Notes: generated by a model from the letters alone, not told the origin. DNA of 41,939 nt from an uncultured Pseudomonadota bacterium (GCA_913057905.1 CAJXPB010000012.1:1-41939); one strand, 5' to 3'. Counted from the first letter of the stretch, positions 1-8,006 are shown. Program-made: numbers and translations.

Positions 1-1176
1 CGGTGGTACTACGCGTACAAAAACGACGGGCTGGAGGGACTCAAGCCCAAGGCGCGCGCCGATCGCGGCTACGCCCAGAATCTGTCCAAACAGATGCGTA
101 AGCTTCTGCTGACGATCCGCCGGGAGCATCCCTCGGCGTCGGTGCCGCTGATCCTGCGGACCCTGGTCGCCGAGGGCCGACTGTCGAAGGGCGCGGTCAG
201 CGCCTCGACGATCCGACGCTTTTATCGGGCCAAGGGACTGACTCGTCGGGCCGGCCACGAGCCGGAGGATGGCCGCCAGCGTCTCAGCTGGGAGGCCGAG
301 GCGCCGATGAGTCTGTGGCATGGCGATGTGCTGTACGGTCCAACGATTCACCCGGAAGACGGAGAGGCGTTTGAGACGCGCATCCACGGGATGCTCGACG
401 ACGCCTCCCGGGCGGTCGTCTCGCTGGAAGCCCGCCGGACCGAGCGTGAGATCGATATGCTGGTGCCACTGGCCGATGCGCTTCGCCGCTGGGGCAAGCC
501 CGATGCGATGTACTTCGACAACGGGCCGACCTACCGGGGCACCGGGCTCCAGGAGGTCTGCACGCGCCTGGAGATCGGGCTGATCCATGCACGTCCCTAC
601 GATCCGCAGGCCCGCGGGAAGATGGAGCGCTTCTGGCGGACCCTGCGCCAGGGATGCCTCAACCATCTGGGCCGGCTGGAGAGCCTCCATGAGCTGAACG
701 TCCGGCTGCGGGCCTTTCTGGACCAGCACTACCACCACGCCGCTCATGGCGGCCTGATGGGCAAGGCTCCCAAAAAGGTCTTCGACGAACGCGTCGAAGA
801 GCGCGAGCCCATCGACGAAGCCGAGCTTCAGTCGGCGTTTGTCGAACGCCAGTACCGAGAGGTCCGAAGCGACTCGACGCTTGCCTTCGAGGGAGAGACC
901 TTCGAGGTCGACCAACGCTTTCTGTGCTCTCGAACGGTGCAGGTCTGTAGGGCCCTGCTGTCGGCCGACACCGACCCCTGGATCGAGTGCGAGGGACGAC
1001 GCTTCCAGATGCACCCGGTCGACCGGACGGCCAACGCCTCCCGCAAGCGTACGGCCGAACCCCAGGAAGACGAGCCAGGCGAATCGGGCTCGTCGGTCGA
1101 CTTCGACCCCACCACCACGGCGCTCAACCGCGCCGCCGGCCGCACCACTTCGAACTCAACATCCAACGGAGACTGA
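1..1176 (+). CDS. DDE transposase (integrase core), 5' end outside window
   Basis: The frame is open from base 1, so the gene begins upstream; 391 residues are visible. Counting from the ATG at 94, an N-terminal helix-turn-helix-like part (about 1-60) is followed by a retroviral-integrase-like core with D78 (WHGD), D142 (FDNGP) and E178 (GKMERFW). This is a DD(35)E arrangement, as in the IS481/Tn552/Mu-B-assisted transposases. The part after about 200 resembles the Mu-type C-terminal beta-barrel region. The last 40 residues are polar and low in complexity. The stop is 3 nt before the ATPase gene, so the two are co-transcribed, as expected for a transposase that uses an ATPase partner for target choice. 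The catalytic residues look intact. The exact family name is not assignable by eye. Confidence 0.9.
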   Translation, partial: RWYYAYKNDGLEGLKPKARADRGYAQNLSKQMRKLLLTIRREHPSASVPLILRTLVAEGRLSKGAVSASTIRRFYRAKGLTRRAGHEPEDGRQRLSWEAEAPMSLWHGDVLYGPTIHPEDGEAFETRIHGMLDDASRAVVSLEARRTEREIDMLVPLADALRRWGKPDAMYFDNGPTYRGTGLQEVCTRLEIGLIHARPYDPQARGKMERFWRTLRQGCLNHLGRLESLHELNVRLRAFLDQHYHHAAHGGLMGKAPKKVFDERVEEREPIDEAELQSAFVERQYREVRSDSTLAFEGETFEVDQRFLCSRTVQVCRALLSADTDPWIECEGRRFQMHPVDRTANASRKRTAEPQEDEPGESGSSVDFDPTTTALNRAAGRTTSNSTSNGD

Positions 1177-1179
1177 ACG

Positions 1180-2004
1180 ATGGACACCCCTGTCGTGGAC
1201 CATTTCGATTTCGACGAACATCCCTTTCGCAAGGACATCGACGATGAAGCTCTGTGGCGTCCCCCGTCCAAAAAGCAACTCGTCGGCACCATCACCCGCG
1301 GGCTTCGCCACCGCGAGAACATCCTGCTGACCGGCGAACCCGGGGTCGGCAAGACCTGTGTGCTCCGGGCCGTCCGCCAGGAGCTGTCAGAGACCGACCT
1401 CCGGCTGACGTATCTGCACAACTCCACGCTGTCGCGGCGGGACTTTTACCGTCAGCTGTGTGTGGCCCTGGATCTGGAGGCGGCCGCGACGGTCGCTTCG
1501 CTCTTTCACGCCGTGTCGACCCACGTCGAAGAGCTTGGGCGCGACCAGACGCATCCGGTGCTGCTCATCGACGAGGCGCACCTCTTGCGCCAGGAGACCC
1601 TGGAGCATCTGCACATCCTTCTGAACTACGACTGGGACCGCCAGCCGCTCCTCAGTCTGGTGCTGATCGGACTGCCGGAGCTTCGCGACCGGCTGGAGCT
1701 GAGGCGGAATCGGTCGCTGTACAGCCGCATCCGCCACCGGCTTCGGCTGGAGCCAAACGCCCCGGACGATACCCGCGACTACATCGGCTTTCGGATCGAG
1801 GCAGCCGGACTGAAAGGCGACGTCTTTACCCGGGATGCCGCCGCGCTGATCCACGAGGCCAGCCTGGGGACGCTGCGTGAGGTCGACCGGATCTGCCAGA
1901 GCGCCCTGGAGGTCGCCGCCGGGCAGGGGCGCACGCTTGTCGAGCGGGAGACCGTCACCCAGGCGCTGGACGTCGAGCCGATGCACTCAGCCGACGGAGG
2001 CTGA
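1180..2004 (+). CDS. ExeA/TniB-type AAA ATPase, transposition partner
   Basis: This 274-residue protein has a Walker A motif GEPGVGKT at 52-59, a Walker B motif VLLIDEAH around 127-134, and a later arginine-rich stretch (about 168-190) fitting sensor and arginine-finger elements. The opening (DHFDFDEHPF) is typical of ExeA/GspA-like ATPases that accompany DDE transposases. By family analogy (TniB, MuB, IstB) it would bind target DNA and stimulate the transposase encoded 3 nt upstream. The start ATG directly follows the transposase stop, which supports translational coupling. A secretion-type ExeA role is unlikely because no secretion genes adjoin it. Confidence 0.88.
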   Translation: MDTPVVDHFDFDEHPFRKDIDDEALWRPPSKKQLVGTITRGLRHRENILLTGEPGVGKTCVLRAVRQELSETDLRLTYLHNSTLSRRDFYRQLCVALDLEAAATVASLFHAVSTHVEELGRDQTHPVLLIDEAHLLRQETLEHLHILLNYDWDRQPLLSLVLIGLPELRDRLELRRNRSLYSRIRHRLRLEPNAPDDTRDYIGFRIEAAGLKGDVFTRDAAALIHEASLGTLREVDRICQSALEVAAGQGRTLVERETVTQALDVEPMHSADGG

Positions 2005-2035
2005 TGGGCTCGACATCGATTTCAACCGCATCTCA

Positions 2036-2069
2036 GCCGGGCATCTGCCAGACAGATGTCCGGCTTTTT
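2036..2069 (+). terminator. Intrinsic terminator of the transposition operon
   Basis: A 12-bp stem (2036-2047 with 2053-2064, one G-T pair) closes a 5-nt loop and is followed by five T. It lies 32 nt after the ATPase stop and ends the transposase-ATPase transcript inside the element. Confidence 0.85.
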
Positions 2070-2143
2070 CCATCACGCCCGTGCCTGACGGATCAGGCCC
2101 GACAAACCATCACACCCATGCATGGCCGCAGACGCTCAACTCT

Positions 2144-2187
2144 CCATCAGATAACGTGCATCGTCGTCCATCAAATACCGTGACTCG
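2144..2187 (+). repeat. Two imperfect direct repeats near the transposon right end
   Basis: CCATCAGATAACGTGCATCG (2144-2163) and CCATCAAATACCGTGACTCG (2168-2187) match at 16 of 20 positions and start 24 bp apart. Repeats of about 20 bp near the ends are the usual transposase binding sites in ATPase-assisted DDE transposons. They lie directly inside the proposed right end. Confidence 0.6.
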
Positions 2188-2196
2188 CTACACACC

Positions 2197-3015
2197 TGTC
2201 CCGTCGAGGGGGCGACCTGCAAACGGATCGACCAGAGGGCCGTATGTGTGGTCGACGGTGCCGAGTGCGACTTTGACGTCCACGGCGCCGAGTGCCGACC
2301 GGAATGCACCGAACACGCCGATTGCGGCCAGAAGCAGTACTGCAATGTCAACGGTCGATGTTTCCCCCGCCGAAAGTGTGCAGGTCGAAACCATGCGCTC
2401 TGTCCGCCCGGCCACTGGTGTGACAGTGAGGACCGTATCTGCAAACGCAGCGGAGGAAAGCCCGTCGAGGCCACCTGTGAAGAGACTTGGCAGTGCGAAT
2501 CCGGTTATTGTCATGAGGGAACGTGCATAGCTACCTGCCTATCTGAGGAGGACTGCCCGCAGAGTGAGCGAGCTTGCGATAGTTTTTACGAAAACATGGA
2601 GTTTTTGGATTGCTATACGCCCCGGGACGGCTCCACAGACTGCAAAATTTCGTGTCCTCAGGACCAACTCTGCGATTACGACGAATGTCTGCCGCATGCC
2701 TGCCGGCGAACGTCTGACTGTCAGGAAGGGGACTGTCTTCTTTATCCTGGGCAATATGGCGCCGAGGACAAATTGGGAAGGTGCTCGACAGGAGCATCCC
2801 GCTGCAAGGAATACGAGTTTCGAATATCCGAAGATGATCCGTACTGCAGGCTCAGCTTCGACGCCACGGGGCTCTACCGCGGTTCGGATCCGTGCCCCAA
2901 AGGCTACGAGTGGCAACCGGATCCAGAGGAGGTCGTAAAGGATCCGGATCGAGTTTATGGGACGTCCTACTGCTCCCGCCGCGTGACTGAGGGTGAGTGG
3001 CCGCCGGGTGGTTGA
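2197..3015 (+). pseudogene. C-terminal remnant of a cysteine-rich secreted protein
   Basis: The frame runs from the transposon end to the stop at 3015. It is rich in cysteine from its first codon (C at 2197, then spaced CxxxxxC, CxxxxxxxC patterns resembling EGF/EB-like disulfide modules common in extracellular myxobacterial proteins). A GTG at 2248 could start a 255-residue product, but the cysteine pattern extends upstream of it, no ribosome-binding site precedes it, and no signal peptide is present. I therefore read it as the 3' part of a gene interrupted by the transposon. The last 60 residues lose the cysteine repeats. The function of the intact protein is unknown; surface or lipoprotein roles are only a guess. 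Confidence 0.65.
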
Positions 3016-3016
3016 A

Positions 3017-3400
3017 CCCTGCTAGCCCGCTGAGTTCCCGGTGCTCGGACATCTCTACGACCCAGCGCTCCTTGGTGGCGCCGTCGGGTCGGTCGTAGAA
3101 ACGGTCGGGTTCAACGCGGACTGGTCGGCCGTCTGTAAAAGTGAAGACGCCCTTGGCCTCCACACCTTTGTAGCGCATCGTCGCCTCGGCATGGTGGTCG
3201 TCGACCTCCTCCCAGTCGATGTAGTCCTGTGTGGGCGCCCACGGTACCAGACCATCTCGGCCAAATACCGCACCAGTACCCCCTGGTCGATCTCGTTGCC
3301 TATCCAGTCCACTACCGGCACCAGCAAGTGCACTCTGTCCAGACTGGCCCTTGGCAATCTGTCCTCTGGCGACTCTACAATGGAGTCCTGTATTGCGTTG
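3017..3400 (-). pseudogene. Frameshifted, truncated DUF6544-type gene remnant
   Basis: On the minus strand, one frame reads LDRVHLLVPVVDWIG then IDQGVLVRYLAEMVWY (about 3342-3244). Another frame continues from about 3250 with DYIDWEEVDDHHAEATMRYK and a DGRPVRVEPDRFYDRPDG segment down to about 3017. Joined, these match the DUF6544 pattern as I know it: RYLAE-WYP, then a W-E-DD-ATM strand, then FTF-DGR and R-Y. The break lies near 3244-3255. The C-terminal third is missing where the cysteine-rich remnant begins, and no good start is seen. The plus-strand frame over this stretch (from 3041) is therefore a shadow and not the N-terminus of the HNH gene. Confidence 0.6.
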
Positions 3401-3457
3401 GCCGAAGGGTGGCAGGGTGGTGCCGATCAAATTCTGGAGACAACGGAGGACGACAAG

Positions 3458-4351
3458 TTGGAATCGGATGACTTCGACCTGCTACGAGCGGATACTCGCT
3501 ACCACGAGAAATTCTGCTTTCACTGCGGCAAACAGTCGGATGACCTGACTCGCGACCACGTTCCACCGAGGTGCTTCTTTCCGAAGGGATTCCGGGACGG
3601 CGAGCTGATCACGGTTCCGGCCTGCGAGCGACACAATCACGGCGAATCCGAGACCGACGAGATCACGCGTGGCATCGTCGCCCTGATGACAACTCCCGAG
3701 GCCCTCGAAAGTTCGGAGGCGGCCGAGAAGGCTGCGGAAAAGACCAGCCGCGGACTGAACCGGCCGGATTCCGATGCATCGAATGTCATCCACACCATTT
3801 TCGATGACCTGCCGGCCGGCCACATCCACAGGGATGTTTTTCTCGACGGACTCGGAAAGATCGGGCGGGGGCTGTACTACCACATTTTTCGGGAGCCGTG
3901 GGGAGAGGGTGAGGTGACGTCCCATACACCGCTGCTATTCGATGCGACGAGTAGTCAACGTGATTCTGCCGGAGAGCCGTTATTCGAGGCCTTCGAACGT
4001 GTCGAGCCACCGACTTACGGAGAGAATCCGGAGGTGTTTCGATTCCAGGCCCTGAAGTTTGCCGGCCTGGTTACGGTGAGAATGGTCTTCTTCGAATGCG
4101 TTCCGGTCGTGTCGCTCAAGCGTAACATCGCTCAAAAGGACCGCTCCAAATTTGCCGTGGAACAACTCGGGCTCCCTCCCGAGACGCTGGATGTGAACCG
4201 ACCGAGGCACGGACGTGCGGACAACAATCACGTCAGTCGAATCGTGCGGGACAGCGACACGAACTGGCAGCCGGTCGTTCGGAAGGATGAATGGAAGAAG
4301 GCCTCCGATCCTGAGAGAATCGCAGAGCGGACACTCGAGCTGAACGAGTGA
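3458..4351 (+). CDS. HNH endonuclease-like protein
   Basis: I chose the TTG at 3458 because GGAGGA (3445-3450) sits 7 nt upstream; it gives 297 residues. An ATG at 3380 is in frame but has no ribosome-binding site and overlaps the DUF6544 remnant. Near the N-terminus a treble-clef HNH-type motif is visible: C20-x2-C23, D33-H34-V-P-P and C56-x2-H59-N60. The last His of the classical HNH is less clear. The remaining 230 residues contain no domain I recognise. HNH proteins of this size often belong to mobile or defence genes, which suits the setting between remnants, a transposon and an AlbA_2 gene. Nuclease activity is inferred from the motif only. Confidence 0.7.
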   Translation: MESDDFDLLRADTRYHEKFCFHCGKQSDDLTRDHVPPRCFFPKGFRDGELITVPACERHNHGESETDEITRGIVALMTTPEALESSEAAEKAAEKTSRGLNRPDSDASNVIHTIFDDLPAGHIHRDVFLDGLGKIGRGLYYHIFREPWGEGEVTSHTPLLFDATSSQRDSAGEPLFEAFERVEPPTYGENPEVFRFQALKFAGLVTVRMVFFECVPVVSLKRNIAQKDRSKFAVEQLGLPPETLDVNRPRHGRADNNHVSRIVRDSDTNWQPVVRKDEWKKASDPERIAERTLELNE

Positions 4352-4690
4352 CAGGTCGTGGATTTCGAATTTGTCGACGTGTTGAGCGGGGCGCAGGCGA
4401 GCCCCGCCTGTATCGCCAGCTCCGTTTGAGATATCCCGTTCTGTGCCGTCAGCTCGCGTAGATTGCGGCGCACGATGTCAACCCCCCGGTCGGGCCGTTG
4501 GTCTCCGTCCAACATGAAACCTCCATCGATGATTCTCGCGACCATCGGGTGAAGGTACTCGGTGAGATGGCCTGGTCGTCAAGTCGGCTCATCTCTTTGA
4601 TGCCCAGTGTGGCCGAGACGAGGTCCTGGAGGAACGAGGCGGGCTTTGCCAGTCCGAGCCCGGGGACTATCGGGTCATGAAGCCGCGCAG
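4350..4690 (-). pseudogene. Remnant of an XRE-type helix-turn-helix regulator
   Basis: Reading leftward, one frame gives KPASFLQDLVSATLGIKEMS and RLDDQA (about 4640-4575). A second frame continues with EYLHPMVARIIDGGFMLDGD, then RRNLRELTAQNGISQTELAI and QAGL (to about 4415). The NLRELTAQNGISQTELAIQA part is a good first and second helix of an XRE domain. After AGL the domain decays (CAPLNTSTNSKSTTC) and the frame runs into the HNH gene's antisense strand. At least one frameshift and a lost C-terminus make it a broken gene. Confidence 0.55.
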
Positions 4691-4820
4691 TGGGAAGAGT
4701 CACGTCGTGCCGCCGGACGTGCGGAGATGGCCGTGGCCGAAGGCTGTCACATCACGGGGTCGCGAAACGGCGAGTCGCTGCACCTGAGTTAGAATCTCCC
4801 GCGCTGATAAACCGAGTTGG

Positions 4821-5990
4821 TTACCCGTATGGTGACCTGGGCACGCCAAAGGCTTGCCAGAGGTAGTCCCACAGTTCAGCGAACTCGGAGTCCGCATCAC
4901 CGTCGACTTCGTCGACAACTACTCCTGGCAATTCGATGCGATTACGCTGCAAATGGATGTCAAACTGGCCGAGGTGGTCAGCTTCAGATTCAACTCCAGC
5001 CCATCCTAGAAGGGAGATTGTAGCCCAAAATGGCCCTTCGATTTCAAGATGCTGAATACCTTTTAAGTAACCTTCGTCAATTCGTCCCGAAATTTGGCGT
5101 TGAATCGTTCCGGGTCGAAATGAGTCGTCGGCAAAACGATTGCCGACTGATTCAATGCTCCCATTCCGAAAGATTTGTGCATAAGCGTCTACATCGTTCG
5201 GGCCGTAGAAATTCAGCATCACTCTTCCATGTTCGTTAAAGATATCGTCCCCACCGGACCCTTTCAGAGGTCGGAGCCAAAATTTTGGCTCCGATTGCGT
5301 CTCTGATATCGCTAATTCGGCGTCACCTGCAAATTCGCGAATTGGGACGAGGTGAAATACAGCCATCGTGTCAACGTCCAGCGGGTATGCCCCTTTCTCT
5401 TTCTCAAGTCGATCAAGACGTTCCGTCCGAAACGACTCAAGACGATCCTGTAGGTTTTGCCACCCAAGGTACTGTTGTTTGATTTCCCGATTGCTCATGG
5501 GGTGCTTGCTCCGGCCTTCTCGCATGAAGAAGTATCTGGAGTGTCGTTGCGCTTCGAAATAGACACAGTGCGGCTTCTTCCAGCTGTCGGGCACACGCAC
5601 AATCAACACCGGGCCCTTATCCCAATCGTTCTCCACGGTCCGAGCGCGAATCCGCAGAGACGGTTCAACACGTGATCTGCAAAGCTCCTTGAGTTCCGTG
5701 ATGAGTTGATCAGGGCGTTCACAATCAATTCCAAAAATTTTCCCGGCTTGGCCGTCGCTTTCTGCCACACCATAGAGGATGTCGCCGCCTCGGCCATTTG
5801 CCATCGAAGTGACATCTTTTAGGAACTCAAGTCTTTCTTCCCAAGGAACAGCGTCTTCCTCTCCGATGTGGCTCTTCCATTTGTCCGGCCGCTTCAATTT
5901 GTAATCGAGAAACGTGTTCTCCTGCCGATCGTCATGGACGAGTTGAACTACGTCCTCGGCGCAAACTTCGTCGAGTTTCAGCCACCTCAT
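4821..5990 (-). CDS. AlbA_2 (Schlafen-type) domain protein
   Basis: This 389-residue protein begins with an AlbA_2/Schlafen-type domain: ENTFLDYK at 24-31, then FLKDVTSMANGRGGDILYGV at 57-74-ish, followed by the usual basic beta strands to about residue 175. A coiled, charged linker (about 178-200) leads to a C-terminal part of 190 residues that I cannot assign. AlbA_2 domains bind nucleic acid and occur in transcription regulators, Schlafen RNases and several phage-defence proteins. The gene stands alone, 120 nt from the 3' end of tRNA-Ala(TGC), in a zone of mobile remnants, so a defence function is plausible but unproven. Its base composition is lower in GC than the housekeeping genes around it, which suggests transfer. 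Confidence 0.75.
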   Translation of the reverse strand: MRWLKLDEVCAEDVVQLVHDDRQENTFLDYKLKRPDKWKSHIGEEDAVPWEERLEFLKDVTSMANGRGGDILYGVAESDGQAGKIFGIDCERPDQLITELKELCRSRVEPSLRIRARTVENDWDKGPVLIVRVPDSWKKPHCVYFEAQRHSRYFFMREGRSKHPMSNREIKQQYLGWQNLQDRLESFRTERLDRLEKEKGAYPLDVDTMAVFHLVPIREFAGDAELAISETQSEPKFWLRPLKGSGGDDIFNEHGRVMLNFYGPNDVDAYAQIFRNGSIESVGNRFADDSFRPGTIQRQISGRIDEGYLKGIQHLEIEGPFWATISLLGWAGVESEADHLGQFDIHLQRNRIELPGVVVDEVDGDADSEFAELWDYLWQAFGVPRSPYG

Positions 5991-6011
5991 GAGACATCCG
6001 CTTGTTGGAGT

Positions 6012-6055
6012 ACGAGAGACTCGTCTTTGTACGAGTTGGTCACTCTTTGGTCACT
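6012..6055 (-). promoter_or_regulatory. Short repeats upstream of the AlbA_2 gene
   Basis: ACGAG-AGA-CTCGT (6012-6024) is an inverted repeat, with a further ACGAG at 6031. TTGGTCACT occurs twice at an 11-bp period (6036-6044 and 6047-6055). The block is 22-65 bp before the AlbA_2 start and is a candidate operator. No regulator is known. Confidence 0.35.
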
Positions 6056-6109
6056 GTTTGTCTCTTTGTGACACTCCCCATCCTCTCTAAACCACTGAAT
6101 TCTTTGAAG

Positions 6110-6182
6110 TGGAGTCGACGGGACTCGAACCCGTAACCTCCTGCGTGCAAAGCAGGTGCTCTCCCAATTGAGCTACGACCCC
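6110..6182 (-). tRNA. tRNA-Ala (anticodon TGC)
   Basis: The minus strand folds into a full cloverleaf of 73 nt. The acceptor arm GGGGTCG pairs with CGACTCC and includes G3-U70, the alanine identity pair. The anticodon stem CCTGC/GCAGG holds a loop with TGC. The T arm contains GGTTCGAGTCC. CCA is not encoded after A73. Confidence 0.97.
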
Positions 6183-6251
6183 TCTGGACCGCCGTTCCTA
6201 TCATAGCCGGCGGCGAGGTCAACCGCTTCGCCGGGTTTCACCTGGAGCGCG

Positions 6252-7298
6252 TCAATGACCGACCACTGTCTCCGGCGGCAGGTGCGGCAGCAGGTCGATG
6301 ACCCCGAACGTCTCGACACCCATCCACGCCACAAACACCAGATAGACCACCAGCAATCCCCAGGCCTCTAGCCGCGACACGAGCATGTGGGTGCGAAGCA
6401 TCAAAAACAACACAATCGTCGCGAAGGTCAGGGCCCCCATCATCGGTGAGGCCACCGAGTAGTTGATCGTCGCCGCGCCCGCTACCAACACACCCGCGGG
6501 AATGCAGACCAAAAGGTCGAAGATGTTGCTGCCCAGGACGTTCGCAACGCTGGTGATCGCGTTGCCGGCTCTGGCGGCGTTGATGCTCACGATGGCATCG
6601 GGAATCGACGTGCCCGCTGCCACGACGGTAATCCCCCAGAGGAAGGGCTCGGTGTTGAAATAGTCGCCAAAATTGACCGCCGCGCGCACCAATCCCTCCA
6701 CACCGACGACGATGATGACCAGCGAGCCGATCAGCCGCAGCCACTCTCGGCCCACCTGGACGGAGTGCTCATCGACCTCCGGCTCGTAGTCCATCGTATC
6801 TTGGTACTGCACGAAGACGTACAGCACGTAGAGCGCCACCGGGATGATCGCCAGCGGACGGGTGATCTCGCCTTTGATGACCGCCAGTTCCGGCGAGACG
6901 GGGTTGTAGATGGCGGCGAACGAGAAGGTCAGCATCAGGACCGCCACCGAAATCATGTAGAACTGCGCCTCCTTGTAGACGAGGTCGCGGTTTGACTCGA
7001 GGGCGTCTTCGGCCACCAGCCCGGCGATGGCGGGAATCACCAGAATATTGAACAATGCAGACCCCACGATCGCCGAGACCCCCAATTCGAACTCCCCGTG
7101 GATCAGCGTCGAAAGCACTGTCGTCGACAGTTCCGGAAAGGACGAGCCGACCGCTACCACGACCGCCCCCTGCACGATGTCCGGCAGTTCGTAGTAGACC
7201 GACAGCCGCTCGCTGGCCGTCTCCAGCATCGTGCTCCCCCGCCACACGATGGCCGTCGCCACCACCGCGACCGCCGTCCAGATCAGTATCGTCGTCAT
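6252..7298 (-). CDS. Calcium/sodium antiporter (CaCA family, YrbG-like)
   Basis: The 348-residue protein has about ten hydrophobic segments and the two signature alpha repeats of the cation/Ca2+ exchanger family: GSSFPELSTTVLSTLIHG followed by VGSALFNI in the first half (about 52-90), and AAGTSIPDAIVSINAARAG followed by VLGSNIFDLL in the second half (about 225-262). The acidic residues in PEL and PDA are the expected ion ligands. It would exchange Ca2+ (or another cation) for Na+ or H+ across the inner membrane. It stands alone between two tRNA-Ala genes and looks intact. Cation specificity cannot be read from sequence. Confidence 0.92.
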   Translation of the reverse strand: MTTILIWTAVAVVATAIVWRGSTMLETASERLSVYYELPDIVQGAVVVAVGSSFPELSTTVLSTLIHGEFELGVSAIVGSALFNILVIPAIAGLVAEDALESNRDLVYKEAQFYMISVAVLMLTFSFAAIYNPVSPELAVIKGEITRPLAIIPVALYVLYVFVQYQDTMDYEPEVDEHSVQVGREWLRLIGSLVIIVVGVEGLVRAAVNFGDYFNTEPFLWGITVVAAGTSIPDAIVSINAARAGNAITSVANVLGSNIFDLLVCIPAGVLVAGAATINYSVASPMMGALTFATIVLFLMLRTHMLVSRLEAWGLLVVYLVFVAWMGVETFGVIDLLPHLPPETVVGH

Positions 7299-7381
7299 CG
7301 AATCTCACCCGTTGAAGCCACCGGACGCCGCCTTCATATCGCTTGACACCACAATGTCCAATCGCTAGACCACAGGTCGTC

Positions 7382-7454
7382 GGGGCCGTAGCTCAGCCGG
7401 GAGAGCGCTAGAATCGCACTCTAGAGGTCAGGGGTTCGAATCCCCTCGGCTCCA
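7382..7454 (+). tRNA. tRNA-Ala (anticodon CGC)
   Basis: A complete 73-nt cloverleaf. The acceptor GGGGCCG/CGGCTCC contains the G3-U70 alanine identity pair. The anticodon stem CTAGA/TCTAG carries loop ATCGCAC (anticodon CGC). The T arm contains GGTTCGAATCC. CCA is not encoded; a run of eight T follows directly and may end transcription. Confidence 0.96.
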
Positions 7455-7461
7455 TTTTTTT

Positions 7462-7627
7462 GAACCCCGGGATGGGGGATGTGGCAACATCTCGCTTGCT
7501 GAGGCGCGCACCTTTCGGTTCGTGAAGCCTCGACGATGCCTCCGGCATCGCCTCCGTTTCACGATTCCGAAATCTGCATCCCCTCAGCGGCGCGAGCTCC
7601 ATGCCAAATCCCCCCATCCCGGGGTTC
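7462..7627. repeat. 166-bp imperfect palindrome (foldback or MITE-like element)
   Basis: The outer arms GAACCCCGGGATGGGGGAT (7462-7480) and ATCCCCCCATCCCGGGGTTC (7608-7627) are inverted copies with one extra C. Inside, CTGAGG/CCTCAG, TTCGTGAA/TTTCACGA and CGATGCC-TCC-GGCATCG (7534-7550) continue the symmetry to a 3-nt tip, with its centre at 7542 against 7544.5 for the whole. A transcript could form one long, interrupted hairpin. It begins right after the T run of tRNA-Ala(CGC). No protein-coding sense is evident. It may be a small non-autonomous element or a structured RNA; copy number elsewhere is unknown. Confidence 0.75.
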
Positions 7628-7745
7628 TCTGTTTCTTGTTTCTTCGGGCGAGGAAATTGACCGTCAGCTTCGGACATGGGTACCGAACGTGAAAGCCGGC
7701 CCGCGATTTCCACGCCCTGCTCATTCCGCCGTGGCGTGCCGCTGT

Positions 7746-8006
7746 CTAGTCGCCGCCCTCCCAAGGATCGCCGGGAAATTCGGGGATGTATTCTGAGAGG
7801 ACGGCGTCCATTGCGTCGTCGAATGACCAATCGATTTCAGGTGACAACAGTGAATCGACGTCGGTCCGGAACCCCTTGTTTCGGCGCTTTTGGTGGAGGT
7901 TTTGCTCGAATTCGGCGCGCGAAATGATGAGATCTTGCTCGACCTGGTTGTCTTCCAGCCAAGGCGCGTACTGACGCCAGTGGATTATCTGTCCTTTCGG
8001 GATCAT
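7746..8006 (-). pseudogene. Internally deleted AbiEii-type toxin remnant
   Basis: The ATG at 8006 overlaps the stop of the antitoxin gene (ATGA), so the two are coupled. The first 31 residues (IPKGQIIHWRQYAPWLEDNQ, then VEQDLIISRA) match the conserved opening of AbiEii nucleotidyltransferases. The next residues (EFEQNLHQKRRNKGFRTDVD, SLLSPEIDWSFDDAM) resemble the C-terminal end of the same family. Members usually have about 300 residues; here only 86 remain and the nucleotidyltransferase core is absent. The frame stays open, so a single in-frame deletion explains it, perhaps across a repeated ISRA/xSRA-like site. A truncated peptide could still be made. It is very unlikely to be toxic. Confidence 0.75.

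Larger units (their letters stand above)
1..2194 (+). mobile_element. Right part of a transposon with DDE transposase and AAA ATPase
   Basis: The segment holds a DDE transposase gene and, 3 nt after it, an ExeA/TniB-type ATPase gene, followed by a strong terminator and then non-coding DNA with two imperfect direct repeats. The left end lies outside the window. I place the right end near 2194 because the reading frame of the cysteine-rich protein fragment becomes protein-like just after it (from 2197), and the bases around 2188-2194 (CTACACA) would suit the TGT...ACA ends usual in this transposase group. The exact end and any target-site duplication cannot be confirmed without the left end. 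Confidence 0.7.

Noticed and set aside
3041..3457. N-terminal extension of the HNH gene
   Set aside because: It overlaps the DUF6544 remnant and has no ribosome-binding site; GGAGGA before the TTG at 3458 is a better start.
4386..4407. GC-rich hairpin downstream of the HNH gene
   Set aside because: GCGGGGC and GCCCCGC can pair, but there is no T run and it lies inside the XRE remnant.
7408..7830. Minus-strand frame beginning in tRNA-Ala(CGC)
   Set aside because: It contains the GFEPLTS-type peptide that arises from the antisense of a tRNA T arm, and it runs through the palindrome.
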